From assembly GCA_023418315.1 (NCBI GenBank), contig JAEZZY010000037.1:1-58442 (forward strand): a DNA stretch of 58,442 bases. Direction: 5' to 3'. This document shows, in pieces, positions 33,568 through 43,200 of this stretch. Made by a program: the position numbers and the translations under genes. The notes below the pieces were generated by a model. The model was not told the origin of the DNA. It made no database searches and was given only the letters and a program-made list of their open reading frames with translations. The number at the start of each line of letters is the position of its first letter. The first letter of the stretch is position 1. The stretch is from Bacteroidota bacterium. GTDB lineage: Bacteria; Bacteroidota; Bacteroidia; Chitinophagales; Chitinophagaceae.

Positions 33568-35223
33568 TTATATCTTCAACCCATTCTGTTCTGCCACGCG
33601 CTCCGCAATCTCATAGCCCGCATCCGCATGACGTATCACACCCATAGCAGGGTCATTGTGGAGCACACGCCGCAATCGTTCTTCCGCGTCTTTCGTACCA
33701 TCGGCTACTATCACCATACCCGCGTGCAGCGAGTAACCCATACCCACACCGCCGCCATGATGGAAGCTTACCCAGCTTGCACCGCCTGCGGTATTGATTA
33801 ATGCGTTTAAGATAGGCCAATCCGCCACTGCATCGCTGCCGTCTTTCATGGCTTCGGTTTCGCGGTTGGGAGAGGCTACGGAACCGGTATCCAAGTGGTC
33901 GCGACCTATGACGATAGGGGCTTTTACTTTTCCTTCTTTTACTAAGTCATTAAATAGTTTTCCGGCTTTCTCTCTTTCGCCCATGCCTAACCAACAAATG
34001 CGTGCGGGCAATCCCTGAAAAGCAATTTTTTCTTTTGCCATTTTCAACCAGCGATGTAAGCCTTTATTTTCAGGAAATAATTCCATCAAAGCCTTGTCAG
34101 TAGTATAAATATCTTCAGGGTCGCCGCTTAGTGCTACCCAGCGGAACGGTCCTTTGCCTTCACAAAACAACGGGCGGATATAGGCAGGCACAAACCCGGG
34201 AAAGTCGAATGCGTTGGTTACACCGCGCTTATCATGCGCTTGTCCGCGTAGGTTGTTGCCGTAGTCGAATGTAATTGCGCCACGTTTTTGCAGCTCCAGC
34301 ATTTGCCGCACATGTTTCGCCATCGTATCTAATGAGCGGGAGCTATATTCCGCAGGATTGCTATCACGCAAGGCATTCGCTTCTTCCACCGTCAGTCCTT
34401 CGGGGAAATAGCCTATCAATTCATCATGTGCAGAGGTCTGATCGGTTAAAGTATCTATTTGAATAGTGTTGTCAATCAGGTATTGCAATAAATCCACCAC
34501 ATTGCAACACACGCCTATGGATACGGCTTCTCCCTTTTCTTTCGCTTGTAAGGCTCTGTCCACTGCCGCTTTAATGTCATTAAAACTTTCATCGCAATAA
34601 CGTGTTTCGATACGCTTATCAATACGCCATTGTTCCATTTCGGCTATTAATGCCACGCCTTCATTCATGGTAATAGCGAGCGGCTGAGCGCCGCCCATTC
34701 CGCCAAGACCGGCAGTTACATTCAATGTGCCTTTCAGCGAGCCGTTGTAGTGTTTATTGGCAAGCGATAAATAGGTTTCATAGGTTCCTTGTACGATGCC
34801 CTGTGAGCCGATGTATATCCAGCTTCCGGCGGTCATCTGTCCGTACATCATCAAACCTTTTGCTTCCAGTTCGCGGAAGGTTTCCCAGTTTGCCCAGCGG
34901 CCTACAAGGTTGGAATTGGCAATCAATACACGCGGCGCATTTTTATGACTGCGAAGCACACCTACAGGCTTACCGCTTTGCACCATTAATGTTTCATCTT
35001 CATTCAGATTTTTCAATGCTTCTAAAATCTTATCAAAACTCTCCCAGTTGCGTGCAGCTTTACCGATACCGCCATATACTACGAGGTCTTCGGGGCGTTC
35101 GGCTACTTCGGGGTCGAGGTTGTTTTGTATCATGCGGAAAGCGGCTTCGGCGATCCAGTTTTTACAGTTTAAGGTGTTGCCTGTTGGGGCTTTGATGATG
35201 CGGTTGGCGGTGGTGTTACTCAT
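33568..35223 (-). CDS. hutU: Urocanate hydratase
   Basis: A 551-residue urocanase, full length for the family. Strong markers are VYGGIGKAARNWESF near 49, the NAD-binding middle with GLGGMGGAQPLAITMN, and GLPARICWLGMGEREKAG, which holds the NAD-linked Cys. It converts urocanate to imidazolonepropionate in histidine degradation. hutH, hutI and a formimidoylglutamase are not within this window, so the pathway is dispersed or lies elsewhere. Confidence 0.96.
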   Translation of the reverse strand: MSNTTANRIIKAPTGNTLNCKNWIAEAAFRMIQNNLDPEVAERPEDLVVYGGIGKAARNWESFDKILEALKNLNEDETLMVQSGKPVGVLRSHKNAPRVLIANSNLVGRWANWETFRELEAKGLMMYGQMTAGSWIYIGSQGIVQGTYETYLSLANKHYNGSLKGTLNVTAGLGGMGGAQPLAITMNEGVALIAEMEQWRIDKRIETRYCDESFNDIKAAVDRALQAKEKGEAVSIGVCCNVVDLLQYLIDNTIQIDTLTDQTSAHDELIGYFPEGLTVEEANALRDSNPAEYSSRSLDTMAKHVRQMLELQKRGAITFDYGNNLRGQAHDKRGVTNAFDFPGFVPAYIRPLFCEGKGPFRWVALSGDPEDIYTTDKALMELFPENKGLHRWLKMAKEKIAFQGLPARICWLGMGEREKAGKLFNDLVKEGKVKAPIVIGRDHLDTGSVASPNRETEAMKDGSDAVADWPILNALINTAGGASWVSFHHGGGVGMGYSLHAGMVIVADGTKDAEERLRRVLHNDPAMGVIRHADAGYEIAERVAEQNGLKI

Positions 35224-35323
35224 TATTTATAAAATTTTTATTGTCCAAACTGATGAAATTCTATTTAACTTTTACGGCGATAGCACCGTTCATGGTAGTT
35301 GCTACTATTGGGCTTTGTCCATA

Positions 35324-35779
35324 TTAGCTATCCAATTTTTCTACATCATCTAAATCTTTATGTCTTCCTGAAGCTTTTTTCACTTCTATCAGATTTTGGA
35401 GATGAATTGTCCGCACCTTTAGCCCTTCTACATCTACTATAGTTGCATTTTCATACAAATTCATAAAATCAGCGCCTTTTATTTCTGTCATAATATCTAT
35501 GGCAACGGGTTGCCTTCCAAAAGTAAAAACATTCATTTCGGGATTTGATAAGAAATTCTCTTTATTCATATCAAACATAGGCATACCAAATTGTAAAAAA
35601 GCATTTTTCAGCATATTATAATTGGCTTCAGTTTTATTTACTAAAATATCCATATCACCGGTAGTTCTCGAATAACCATGTAATATCACTGAATAACCGC
35701 CCACTAATACATATTCTACGCCACTTTTATTCAATGCTTTCAGGAAATCAATAAAATCATCGTTGAAGATATTCCCCAT
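35324..35779 (-). CDS. MNT-type nucleotidyltransferase (DUF6036-like)
   Basis: A 151-residue minimal nucleotidyltransferase. G27-G28-Y29-S30 and D42-M43-D44 form the GGxS...DxD core and D95 in VAIDIM is the third acidic residue, so the active site looks intact. Such proteins occur as the toxin or antitoxin half of MNT/HEPN and AbiEii-type systems; no HEPN partner is present here. It starts 11 bases after the small DRTAF-motif gene, in the same operon as Uma2 and perhaps tyrS. Confidence 0.82.
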   Translation of the reverse strand: MGNIFNDDFIDFLKALNKSGVEYVLVGGYSVILHGYSRTTGDMDILVNKTEANYNMLKNAFLQFGMPMFDMNKENFLSNPEMNVFTFGRQPVAIDIMTEIKGADFMNLYENATIVDVEGLKVRTIHLQNLIEVKKASGRHKDLDDVEKLDS

Positions 35780-35790
35780 ATTATTTTGCT

Positions 35791-35985
35791 TTATTGTTTC
35801 CTTGTAGAAAAAGCTGTCCTATCCATCTTTGGCGGATCATTCCTGTCAAAATTATAAGCGATGCTGTTCAGGTAAAATGCAATTTCCAAACGCTCTCTGT
35901 AGCTTTTGCTTTTATATACTTTGCTCTTTTCTTCTTCTTTATGAGCATGTGCGGAAAAAGCGGTTCTGTCTAATTTGAAATCCAT
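35791..35985 (-). CDS. Small DRTAF-repeat protein, partner of the nucleotidyltransferase
   Basis: A 64-residue basic protein with the same motif at both ends: LDRTAFSAH near the start and MDRTAFSTRKQ at the end. A helical middle (YRERLEIAFYLNSIAYNFDRNDPP) separates them. I recall similar small proteins before nucleotidyltransferases in other Bacteroidota, but know of no described function. Its position, size and charge fit an antitoxin or accessory subunit. Confidence 0.65.
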   Translation of the reverse strand: MDFKLDRTAFSAHAHKEEEKSKVYKSKSYRERLEIAFYLNSIAYNFDRNDPPKMDRTAFSTRKQ

Positions 35986-35988
35986 AAT

Positions 35989-36579
35989 TTACTCTGCAAA
36001 TATTTCCGTTAAATCTATTTCCAACCCTTCCAAAGTTTTCACAGGTATTTTTTCATCTTCCGAGTATATTTTACGGTACTGATATTTTTCATCTTTCAAA
36101 TCATAAACGGCTATCGTTTCATCACCCATAAATACAATCCAATATTCCAACACACCGTTTTCTTCATACAACCGGAATTTTGTTTCTAACTCTTTGCGGC
36201 TATTGCCTTTACTTGCAATCTCTATAATCCAGTCAGGCGCACCGAGGCATCCTTTTTTATCTAATTTCGACATGTCGCACACCACACAAATATCCGGCTG
36301 AACCACCGAATATATTTCATTGTCCACGGTAGCTTGTTCTTTATTTAATAAACGAACATCAAAAGGGGCGCTATACACCCTGCATTTTTTACCCTCCAGA
36401 AAATTGAAAATCTTTGAACTCATCCGGATAGAAACATCCTGATGTTTTCGCGCAGGTGCAGGCGACATTTTATACAGCCATCCTTTTATCAACTCCACCC
36501 GCTCCTGAAATTGCCATGTCAGGTAATCCGCATAGGTATAGCGTTTCGATGGATCTAATTGATTGATGTCGGTAATCAT
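35989..36579 (-). CDS. Uma2 family (DUF820) putative endonuclease
   Basis: A 196-residue PD-(D/E)XK-like protein of the Uma2 family: YTYADYLTWQ near 15, the ERVELIKGWLYKMSPAP opening, VQPDICVVCD with the metal-binding Asp, and PDWIIEIASKGNSRKELETKFRLYEENGVLEYWIV giving the E-x-x-S-K core. The family is widespread in cyanobacteria and Bacteroidota but biochemically little known. It lies between tyrS (25-base gap) and the DRTAF gene (3-base gap). Confidence 0.88.
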   Translation of the reverse strand: MITDINQLDPSKRYTYADYLTWQFQERVELIKGWLYKMSPAPARKHQDVSIRMSSKIFNFLEGKKCRVYSAPFDVRLLNKEQATVDNEIYSVVQPDICVVCDMSKLDKKGCLGAPDWIIEIASKGNSRKELETKFRLYEENGVLEYWIVFMGDETIAVYDLKDEKYQYRKIYSEDEKIPVKTLEGLEIDLTEIFAE

Positions 36580-36604
36580 AGTTCGTAATTTACACTATTA
36601 TTTC

Positions 36605-37882
36605 TTACTCCACTATCACCAGCGTATAATCCTTTTTCCCTTTTTGCAGCAGCAGGTATTTATCATTCAGCAAATCCCCTTCTTTTACCTTATGATCAGG
36701 CACGGTTATTTTTTCTTTGTTGATGCTGAAACCGCCGTTTTGTATCATTTTCCGCGCTTCGCCTTTGCTTGAAAATACTTTTTGCTCCGCTAAGAAACCA
36801 AGAAAATCAAAACTGTCTTGTAAGATTTCTTTAGTGATTTTAGCTTGCTTCACGCCGTCCATCACCTCTAACAATTGCTTTTCATTCAAGGAGCGGAGTG
36901 CTTCTATAGGAGCGTTGCCAAACAATATTTCCGATGCTTGCTGTGCGAAAATCAAATCTTCTTTGCTGTGTACCAGTTCGGTTATTTCTTCTGCTAATGT
37001 TTTTTGCAGTTTACGCAGATGTGGCGTCTGACGGTGTTCTTCAATCAAACTGTTGATTTCTTCTACTGTTTTAAAAGAAAAGCTAAGGATTAGTTTTTCG
37101 GCATCTTCATCTTTCAGGTTTAGCCAAAACTGATAAAACTGATAAGGAGACGTGCGCTCGCGGTCAAGCCAAATCGTACCGCTTTCCGTTTTTCCGAATT
37201 TGCCGCCGTCGCTTTTGGTAATGAGAGGGCTTGTCAAAGCAAAAGCCTCACCGCTGCCCATTCTTCTGATCAGCTCGGTACCTGTTACGATATTGCCCCA
37301 TTGATCGGCACCGCCCATCTGTAGCTTTAGTCCTTTATGTTTATAGAGATAATAAAAATCATAACCCTGAATAAGCTGATAGGAAAACTCGGTAAAGGAA
37401 AGCCCGGTTTCCATGCGGCTTTTCACCGAATCTTTACTCATCATATAGCCCACGGTAATGTGCTTGCCTACATCCCTGATAAAATCCAAAAAGCTATAGT
37501 CTTTCAGCCAGTCGTAGTTATTTACCATGACGGCTGCATTGGGTTTGCTTTCGTCAAAATCCAGAAATTTTTCTAATTGCTTACGAATGCCTGCGCAATT
37601 TTTTTCGATGGCTTCTTTATCTAATAAATTTCGTTCTGCGGATTTTCCTGAAGGGTCGCCAATCATGCCGGTGGCACCGCCTACAAGCGCATAAGGTTTA
37701 TGCCCTGCTTGTTGCAGCCTTTTCAATAAGGTAATTTGTAACATACTGCCCACGTGCAGACTGTCTGAAGTAGGGTCGAAGCCGATATAGCCGGAGGTCA
37801 TTTCTTTATTCAATTGTTCCTCTGTACCGGGCATCACATCGTGAATAAGGTTGCGTTCTTTTAATTCTTTTACCAGATTCAT
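36605..37882 (-). CDS. tyrS: Tyrosyl-tRNA synthetase
   Basis: A 425-residue class I synthetase. GFDPTSDSLHVGSM holds the HIGH-like HVGS, DQWGNIVTG the tyrosine site, and KFGKTESG the KMSKS-like loop; a C-terminal S4-like RNA-binding domain (about 355-425) ends the protein. ATG 37882 was chosen because the upstream TTG at 37903 lies inside the promoter -7 box. It charges tRNA-Tyr. Confidence 0.95.
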   Translation of the reverse strand: MNLVKELKERNLIHDVMPGTEEQLNKEMTSGYIGFDPTSDSLHVGSMLQITLLKRLQQAGHKPYALVGGATGMIGDPSGKSAERNLLDKEAIEKNCAGIRKQLEKFLDFDESKPNAAVMVNNYDWLKDYSFLDFIRDVGKHITVGYMMSKDSVKSRMETGLSFTEFSYQLIQGYDFYYLYKHKGLKLQMGGADQWGNIVTGTELIRRMGSGEAFALTSPLITKSDGGKFGKTESGTIWLDRERTSPYQFYQFWLNLKDEDAEKLILSFSFKTVEEINSLIEEHRQTPHLRKLQKTLAEEITELVHSKEDLIFAQQASEILFGNAPIEALRSLNEKQLLEVMDGVKQAKITKEILQDSFDFLGFLAEQKVFSSKGEARKMIQNGGFSINKEKITVPDHKVKEGDLLNDKYLLLQKGKKDYTLVIVE

Positions 37883-37900
37883 TTGAAAATGAAATTTGCG

Positions 37901-37908
37901 CAAATGTA
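37901..37908 (-). promoter_or_regulatory. -7 box (TACATTTG) for tyrS
   Basis: The reverse strand reads TACATTTG, 18 bases before the tyrS ATG; the leader would be about 13 bases. Confidence 0.6.
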
Positions 37909-37940
37909 AAGGGTTTTAAGAATTGGTGTTTTCAAAATAG

Positions 37941-37948
37941 TAGCTTTG
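37941..37948 (+). promoter_or_regulatory. -7 box (TAGCTTTG) abutting the methyltransferase start
   Basis: TAGCTTTG-CCTT-ATG places the start codon at or next to the predicted transcript start. Confidence 0.6.
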
Positions 37949-37952
37949 CCTT

Positions 37953-38813
37953 ATGTTTTCATACATCAAACATTGGATAAAGGATAAGTTTTTAATCACA
38001 AAAATCAGGAACAGGTTTATACCTTCCGTTCAGATAACGCAACGACAACTTTTTCATTATTATCAACAATCAGCAAAGAAAAATGAATTACCGGTGTTTG
38101 CTGATACAGGGTTCAGGGTGTTTTCGCAGTTTGAGGAAGACGGCAAATTGCTTTTTATATTTTCTGTCATTGGTATGACTAAGAAAGTATTTGTGGAGAT
38201 AGGCTCGGACGATGGCATTAACAGCAATTCTGCTAACTTGTATTTTAATTTCGGATGGCATGGGCTTTTTATTGATATTAATCCACGATCGGTAAAAAGA
38301 GGCATTAAATTTTATAATAAATATCCTCATCCGCTTCATTACAAACCCAAATTTGTTTGCTCCAAAGTTACCAGAGAAAATATTAACGGGCTGATTGAAA
38401 ACGCAGGTTTTAAAGGAGAAATCGGTTTGTTATCCATAGACATTGACGGCTATGATTATTGGATATGGGATGCAATAGAAGTGATAGAACCCCAAGTGGT
38501 CATTATAGAAACACACAATGAATTTGGGTTGAATAATATCGTGGTGCCTTACGACCCTAATTATGTTTACCCGGGAAAACATCCGCAATATCACGGAGCC
38601 TCACCTATCGCTATGACAAAACTTGCCAACCGAAAAGGCTATCGTTTAGTAGGAGCCAGTGAATTGGGAGTGAATTTTATTTTTGTAAAGAATGGTTTGG
38701 GGGATAATCTCATTCCTGAAGTAACTGTTGAATCTGTTTTACAGCACCGTTCGGTTGCAGAAAGCTATCCTGATTTTGAACCGATAAAGGATTGGGAATA
38801 TTTGGAGGGGTAA
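37953..38813 (+). CDS. FkbM-like SAM-dependent methyltransferase
   Basis: A 286-residue protein. FVEIGSDDGINSNSANLYFN near 90-109 is the SAM-binding motif I, GLFIDINPRSV motif II and LLSIDIDGYDYWIWDAI the acidic motif of FkbM-like enzymes, followed by IIETHNEFG. Enzymes of this type methylate sugars or other hydroxyl groups of secreted glycans. It is divergent from tyrS and followed by the tail of another methyltransferase in a different frame. Confidence 0.78.
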   Translation: MFSYIKHWIKDKFLITKIRNRFIPSVQITQRQLFHYYQQSAKKNELPVFADTGFRVFSQFEEDGKLLFIFSVIGMTKKVFVEIGSDDGINSNSANLYFNFGWHGLFIDINPRSVKRGIKFYNKYPHPLHYKPKFVCSKVTRENINGLIENAGFKGEIGLLSIDIDGYDYWIWDAIEVIEPQVVIIETHNEFGLNNIVVPYDPNYVYPGKHPQYHGASPIAMTKLANRKGYRLVGASELGVNFIFVKNGLGDNLIPEVTVESVLQHRSVAESYPDFEPIKDWEYLEG

Positions 38814-39025
38814 CTAAATACTTAGATAATCCACTACTTGAAGAAAAAGGCGCGGTAACGAAAAGTTATTATCAGAAAGGGCATCGCCTGATGGGGGCTT
38901 ATAATCAAGCTGTTTTTTTTCGTAAAATCATAGAGCGCTATTTTGATGTACTGGAATATTATGATGGCGCTCGGCATCTCGAAAAACTTGGCGGTCAGGA
39001 TATGTGGATAGTGAAGAAGAAGTAA
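38808..39025 (+). pseudogene. C-terminal remnant of a second methyltransferase
   Basis: In another frame, starting just before the FkbM gene stop, the sequence reads VTKYLDNPLLEEKG...GHRLMGAYNQAVFFRKIIERYFDVLEYYDGARHLEKLGGQDMWIVKKK. The ending (YFDVLEYYDG...DMWIV) looks like the end of a class I SAM methyltransferase acting on a glycan. It has no catalytic motifs, and its only possible start is a TTG at 38792 inside the previous gene. I read it as what is left after a deletion removed most of a gene; a real 77-residue protein is the alternative. Confidence 0.5.
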
Positions 39026-39117
39026 GATGTGCGGTAAGGGTTTCTTGTAGGGAATAATAATTAATCAGCCTAAAACGTTATCAATTCTCTAAATACACTT
39101 AATTTTAACTCGTTTGT

Positions 39118-40272
39118 ATGAAGAGGAATTTTGCTGTACTTTTTGTTTTTCTATGCTTTATTTCCGTTGCCAGTGCGCAGCGCCGCATTTATGTAAACGA
39201 GTATTTGAATATAGGCGTGGGCGCAAGAGGCTTGTCGCTCGCGAGTTCGCAAGCAGCGATGGCAAATGATGTAACGGCAGCTTACTGGAATCCTGCCGGG
39301 CTGATGGCTATAAAATCCGACTTGGAAGTAGGTGCTATGCACGCCGAATATTTTTCGGGTAATGCCAAGTATGATTACCTTGGCATAGCCAAACCGTTGA
39401 AAAACAAAGACCGGGTCGTGGCATTTTCTGCGCTTCGTTTCGCTATAGATGATATTCCCAACACGATAGATTATGTGCAGCCTGATGGCTCTTTTGATGA
39501 GAGCAAGCTAAAATCCATGTCGGCAGGCGATTATGCTTTTTTATTGTCTTATGCGCAGAAGCTGAATTTGTTTAAAAAAGACACTCAGTTTCATACTACT
39601 GTCGGGGGTAATGCCAAAGTCATTTATCGTCATCTGGGCAGCATGGCGAATGCATGGGGTTTCGGTATAGATATAGGCATACAAACCCGCTATAAACAAT
39701 GGCGTTTTGGCATTATGGCGAAGGATATTACTACTACATATACTTCCTGGAGTTTTCATTTGACGGAGAGAGAGAAACAAGTGTTTGGGCAAACGGGAAA
39801 TGAAATACCGGTAAAATCCTATGAGCTGATGTATCCGCGTCTGAATTTCGGTGTGGCAAGAACCTTATTGGAGCCCGGCAAAAGCATACAAATAATGGCG
39901 GAAGTAGGTGTGGATATGACTACGGATGGTCGCAGAAATACACTACTCCAAACCAATGCGGTGAGTTTTGACCCGCATGTAGGCTTGGAAGCTTCCTATA
40001 AAAATGCGCTTTTCTTACGATTGGGCGTAGGTAATTTTCAACGGGTTTTGGATGATAAAGACACGAGCAATACACAGAAGGTTTTCCTTTATCAACCCGC
40101 TGCGGGAGTAGGGTTTAATATCGGTTCGCTAAGTTTGGATTATGCCTTTACCAGCTTGCAAACACAGGCAAATCCGTTATTCACCCATATCATTTCCCTA
40201 CGCTTGCATCTCAATACACCCGATAAAAAAACGAAGACCACCGCTTCTCCTGCTACACCCGTCAAAAAATAA
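39118..40272 (+). CDS. porV2: PorV-like outer-membrane protein (PorV2), T9SS-associated
   Basis: A 384-residue FadL/PorV-like barrel: a signal peptide ending SVASA-Q, then YVNEYLNIGVGARGLSLASSQAAMANDVTAAYWNPAGL, the hallmark start of PorV and PorQ proteins. The barrel ends near 370, with a Lys/Thr/Pro tail. The following gene encodes a PorU-type sortase only four bases later, the arrangement named PorV2-PorU2 in annotation databases as I recall it. PorV shuttles or anchors T9SS cargo to the sortase at the outer membrane. Confidence 0.85.
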   Translation: MKRNFAVLFVFLCFISVASAQRRIYVNEYLNIGVGARGLSLASSQAAMANDVTAAYWNPAGLMAIKSDLEVGAMHAEYFSGNAKYDYLGIAKPLKNKDRVVAFSALRFAIDDIPNTIDYVQPDGSFDESKLKSMSAGDYAFLLSYAQKLNLFKKDTQFHTTVGGNAKVIYRHLGSMANAWGFGIDIGIQTRYKQWRFGIMAKDITTTYTSWSFHLTEREKQVFGQTGNEIPVKSYELMYPRLNFGVARTLLEPGKSIQIMAEVGVDMTTDGRRNTLLQTNAVSFDPHVGLEASYKNALFLRLGVGNFQRVLDDKDTSNTQKVFLYQPAAGVGFNIGSLSLDYAFTSLQTQANPLFTHIISLRLHLNTPDKKTKTTASPATPVKK

Positions 40273-40276
40273 TGGC

Positions 40277-43200
40277 ATGAAACGATTATCCGCATATAGC
40301 ACGCTTCTTCTGTTCGTTTTTATGGCGCAGGCAGCCTTTGCACAGTCCTATAGAAATGAGTGGATAGACTTTAGCAAGAGCTATTATAAATTTAAAGTAG
40401 GTGCGGAAGGCATCTATAGAATCCACAAAAACGCACTGGATGCCGCCGGTGTTCCTCAAGCCGCCGGTGCAGACTATGTTCTTTACCTCAATGGCGTGGA
40501 AGTGCCTTTGTATGTGAGTACTGCGGGTACATTCGGCGCAAATGACTATATCGAATTTTTCGGAGAGCCCGGCAACGGCAAGCCGGATACGGAGTTATTC
40601 GCCAATCCCGGCTGGCAGGCGGATGTACGAAAAAGCCTGTTTACCGATACTGCCGCTTATTTTCTGACCGTGCGGAACGGGGCTGCAAATCTTCGCTATG
40701 CACAAATCCCCAATATTATTAACAACCCTCCCGCGCCACTGAGCTATTGCTGGGCAAGCAGTGAAGTACATTATACGAATGAGTTTATAAAGGGTAAGCA
40801 TTATATTTCCGGGCAGCCTATTTTTTTCAGTGAATTTAATGACGGTGAAGGATTTGTGGATGCCGACCGATTTACCAATCAGCCTTTTTCATTAACCCTT
40901 GCCACTCCTAATTTTTCTACCCAGCAAAATGCCAACCTTCAGCTATCCTTACTGCGAAACACCTACAATACCACTACTACCGAGAGGGTAACCCTCTTTT
41001 TAAATAATCAACAAATAGCGGATTCTTCTCTGCCGCCGGATGCCACCAAGCATTTTAACTTGTCGGTTGCCTCTTCCTTGCTTGCCGCCAATAATACCAT
41101 TCAAATAACCTCCACCCAGACCGGCAGCTATGCGGAAGACCGCTTGGGTTGCTCCTATCTTTATATCCGCTATCCGCGGAATATGGATTTCTCGGGCTTA
41201 AACTATGTTAATTTTGAACTGACGGCAAGCGCTACCTTACAATATATAGAGCTGCAAAACTTTGCTCATGGCGGCACTGCACCGAAACTATACGACCTTA
41301 CCAACAAGCAATGGTACAGCGGAGATATTTCGGTTTCGGGAAGGGTTCGTTTTCAGTTACAGCCGTCTTTTACCGATAGAAAATTCATCCTTGCAGCTGC
41401 CAACAGCGATAGAATTTATAGTATTCAATCTTCCAAAACCATTCAGTTTACCGATTATTCCGCAGCGGCAAATCAGGGTGATTATGTAATCGTTTCCGAC
41501 CGGGGCTATGCGGCTCTTACCAATGGTAGGAATTATGTGCAGGATTATAGCGACTACAGAAGTAGCCTTACCGGCGGCGGCAGAAACTGCGTGCTTGCCT
41601 ATATGGATGATCTTTATGATCAATTTGCCTACGGAATAGAAACGCATCCGCTCGCCATTCGGAATTTTATGCGCTATGCCTATAATCAATGGACTACGAA
41701 ACCGCATGATCTTTTCCTCATTGGCAAAGGAGTATCTTATAATCACAACAAAAATTATCTTGGCAATAAAGCTGCCTATCAGTTTGCCGGAAATGTACCT
41801 ACACTCGGCTATCCCGGCTCGGATGTGGATTTGGTGAATTTTCTGCCGAATAAACTGATGGCGATGAATGTAGGTAGAATATCTGCATGGACCCCGCAGG
41901 AAGTAGGGCAGTATCTGGAAAAAGTAAAAGCCTATGAAGCAGCTTTGCGCACACCGGTTTCTCCGGATTATGCATCAGAAAGCTGGAAGAAACAAGTCAT
42001 TCATGCCGCGGGCGGTAGAAGAGTAGATGAATCATCCGGATACTTGAATACGCTTACCAACTTTGGAGCCTACATCATCAAAGATACTTCCTATGGCGCC
42101 GAGATTTATAATGTATCCAAAACCAGCACCAACCCTATAGACGAAAACCTGAACAGTACCGTGGATAGCTTGGTGAATAACGGTGTGTCGTTGATTACAT
42201 ATCACGGTCATGCGGCATCCAGCACGTTTGAACTCAGTACATTTAACAATCCCGAAAAATATACGAATACTCCGCGTTTACCGCATTTCTTAGGACTGGG
42301 TTGTGATGTGGCGTATATCTATTCTTTATCCACGGTAAAGACGATAGGAGAGCGCTATGTAGGCTCATCGGCGGGCGGCTCCATTTCCATGATTGCGGCG
42401 GATAATTTTCAATATACACCTTTTCATGCACGGTACTTACCTGCGATATATGGTAGCATCGCGAACGTAAATTACGGCAAGACCATAGGCGACCATCATC
42501 ATTATAGCTATAATTTTATTTGGGGGAATGCACAGACACCGGAGAATTTTATGCACCTCGAGAGCATGATTTTACAAGGCGATCCTGCACTGCCGGTATT
42601 CGGGCCGGATAAACCGGATTATCATGTTTCTGCAAGCCGCATTTCCGCTATTCCTGCGAATGTAACTACCGACAAGGATAGCTTTACCCTGAAAATAATA
42701 GCCTATAATCTGGCAAAAGCACTGCGAGATACCGTGAGTATGAAGATAGAACATATCAATCCTGCAAACATCACCACTACTGTTTCTTCCCGAAAAATAG
42801 CGAACCTCTACCATTCAGATACGCTATGGGTAAATGTGCCTATCAATAAAATTGCCGATTTGGGATTGAATAAATACCGTGTAACCATTGACGATCTTCA
42901 AAAATTTGATGAAACAAGCGAAACCAATAACACCGCCACGCTGGATATTTTTATCTATTCCGATAATGTAAGACCGGTTTATCCGCAGGAATTTGCCATC
43001 GTCCATCAGCAGGGCATCACGCTGAAAGCCTCTACACTCAATCCCTTCCGGCCTGCAGGGAAGTACAAATTGGAAATAGACACTACCGAATTGTTTAACA
43101 GCAATATCAAGCAAGAAACTACTTTATCCAGCATCGGTGGGGTGATTAAATGGAGACCCACGCTTTCCTACCGAGATAGCACGGTGTATTACTGGCGCGC

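Noticed and set aside
40142..40276. 45-codon extension before the PorU2 signal peptide
   Set aside because: It overlaps porV2 in another frame; the signal peptide begins at the ATG at 40277.
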